Part shown: positions 63,716 through 64,000 of the stretch, piece by piece
Layout of the letters: every line of letters begins with the position of its first letter
Numbering within the stretch: position 1 is the first letter of the stretch
From: Megachile rotundata
Lineage: Eukaryota > Arthropoda > Insecta > Hymenoptera > Megachilidae
Reading direction: 5' to 3'
Length of the DNA stretch: 64,000 nucleotides
NCBI RefSeq assembly: GCF_050947335.1
Contig: NW_027473348.1
Coordinates: 880,501-944,500, forward strand
Notes under the pieces: generated by a model
Databases searched by the model: none
The model's input: the letters and a program-made list of their open reading frames with translations, nothing else
Told to the model about the DNA's origin: nothing
Translations under genes and position numbers: made by a program

Positions 63716-64000
63716 ACTATATGATTGTGTGATTGTGATTGTGTGATTGTGATTGTGTGATTGTGATTGTGTGATTGTGATTGTGTGATTGTGATTGTGT
63801 GATTGTGATTGTGTGACTGTGATTGTGTGACTGTGATTGTGGGATTGTGACTGTGTGATCGTGATTGTGTGATCGTTATTGTGGGATTGTGATTATGGGA
63901 TTGTGACTGTGTGATTGAGTGATTGTGATTGTGTGATTGTGATTGTGTGACTGTGATTGTGTGATTGTGATTGTGGGATTGTGATTGTGATTGTGTGATT
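63716..64000 (+). repeat. Higher-order repeat copy H15 (partial, right-truncated)
   Basis: Left end of a further copy: marker, F units, GTGTGACTG, GATCGTTATTG, GATTATGGG, GATTGAGTG, then F units to the window edge. It follows the H2 left end (7471-7755). Confidence 0.82.

Larger units (their letters stand above)
1..64000 (+). repeat. GT-rich satellite array, 14-bp unit (6+8 bp words)
   Basis: The whole window is a head-to-tail array with no unique sequence and no inverted segment. The basic unit is GATTGTGATTGTGT, a hexamer GATTGT followed by an octamer GATTGTGT. Substitution variants include GATCG, GCGC, GCGT, GGGC, GACTG and TGTGGG. The + strand holds a TGA in essentially every unit, so it is closed in all frames. 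The complementary strand is open almost everywhere. The lack of any gene over 64 kb, the nested long-period copies and the clustering of like units indicate eukaryotic satellite DNA. The species and the chromosomal setting (centromeric, subtelomeric, heterochromatic arm or other) cannot be read from the sequence. Confidence 0.97.

Noticed and set aside
1..64000. CRISPR array
   Set aside because: The repeats are contiguous, with no unique spacers and no cas genes.
1..64000. Bacterial iteron-type origin or partition site
   Set aside because: Iteron sets are a few units beside a replication gene. Here the repeats fill 64 kb with no gene.
1..64000. Telomeric repeat or G-quadruplex array
   Set aside because: No TTAGGG-like unit is present. 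G runs are rarely longer than three and do not come as four close runs.
1..64000. Transposable element, tRNA, rRNA or other RNA gene
   Set aside because: No segment departs from the repeat vocabulary, so there is no room for terminal repeats, a transposase or a folded RNA gene.
1..64000. Pure sequencing or assembly artefact
   Set aside because: Rare variants recur in the same order in many copies and unit counts agree between sister copies, which random error would not give. Local collapse or expansion of F tracts and chimeric joins, for example in H13, cannot be excluded without reads.

Overview
The 64 kb contain no recognisable gene. From the first base to the last the window is one uninterrupted, single-orientation tandem-repeat array. 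It is rich in G and T on the + strand, and C occurs there mostly inside CpG or in a recurrent ACTG variant. The array can be read as strings of two short words, a hexamer GATTGT and an octamer GATTGTGT. The commonest arrangement alternates them as a 14-bp unit (GATTGTGATTGTGT). Pure octamer and pure hexamer tracts occur at fixed places. A gene-free array of this size with nested long-period copies points to satellite DNA of a eukaryotic nuclear genome. I cannot name the species, the chromosome or a known satellite family from the sequence alone.

The 14-bp unit exists in a few states that differ mainly at three TpG/CpG positions, and units of one state are clustered in blocks. The state names used below are: F = GATTGTGATTGTGT; I = GATCGTGATTGTGT; A = GATTGTGATTGCGC; B = GATTGTGATTGCGT; C = GATCGTGATTGCGC; D = GATCGTGATTGTGC; E = GATCGTGATTGGGC. 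Blocks recur in a fixed + strand order, D then E then C then a GCGGGATTGAG boundary then B, usually with an A block a few hundred bases upstream.

Above this lies a higher-order repeat (HOR). A rare marker, ACTATATGATT, occurs 15 times (2198, 7471, 11151, 15942, 21051, 24941, 28589, 33504, 37169, 41230, 45403, 47798, 51589, 58636, 63716) and is used here to cut the array into copies H0 to H15. Copy length runs from 2,395 to 7,047 bp because blocks have been gained, lost and duplicated. H1 (2198-7470) and H14 (58636-63715) are the fullest. Their order is: marker, F units, hexamer tract, octamer tract, A block, D/C/B module, CGCAATT...GGCAG boundary, second D/E/C/B module, tail, next marker. H2, H6 and the first half of H13 form a second structural type with a long F tract and no B block. 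H10/H11/H12 include a clear 2.4-kb tandem duplication, and the first 7.7 kb of the window recur almost unit for unit at 56.4-64.0 kb.

The - strand carries many long open frames, up to 1,068 codons. They are by-products of a repeat whose C/A-rich strand contains no stop trinucleotide, and all are rejected as genes. No RNA gene, transposon, promoter, origin or CRISPR array could be supported. What is worth attention is the architecture: a two-word code, ordered CpG-state blocks, frozen blocks beside expanding ones, and a readable duplication history.
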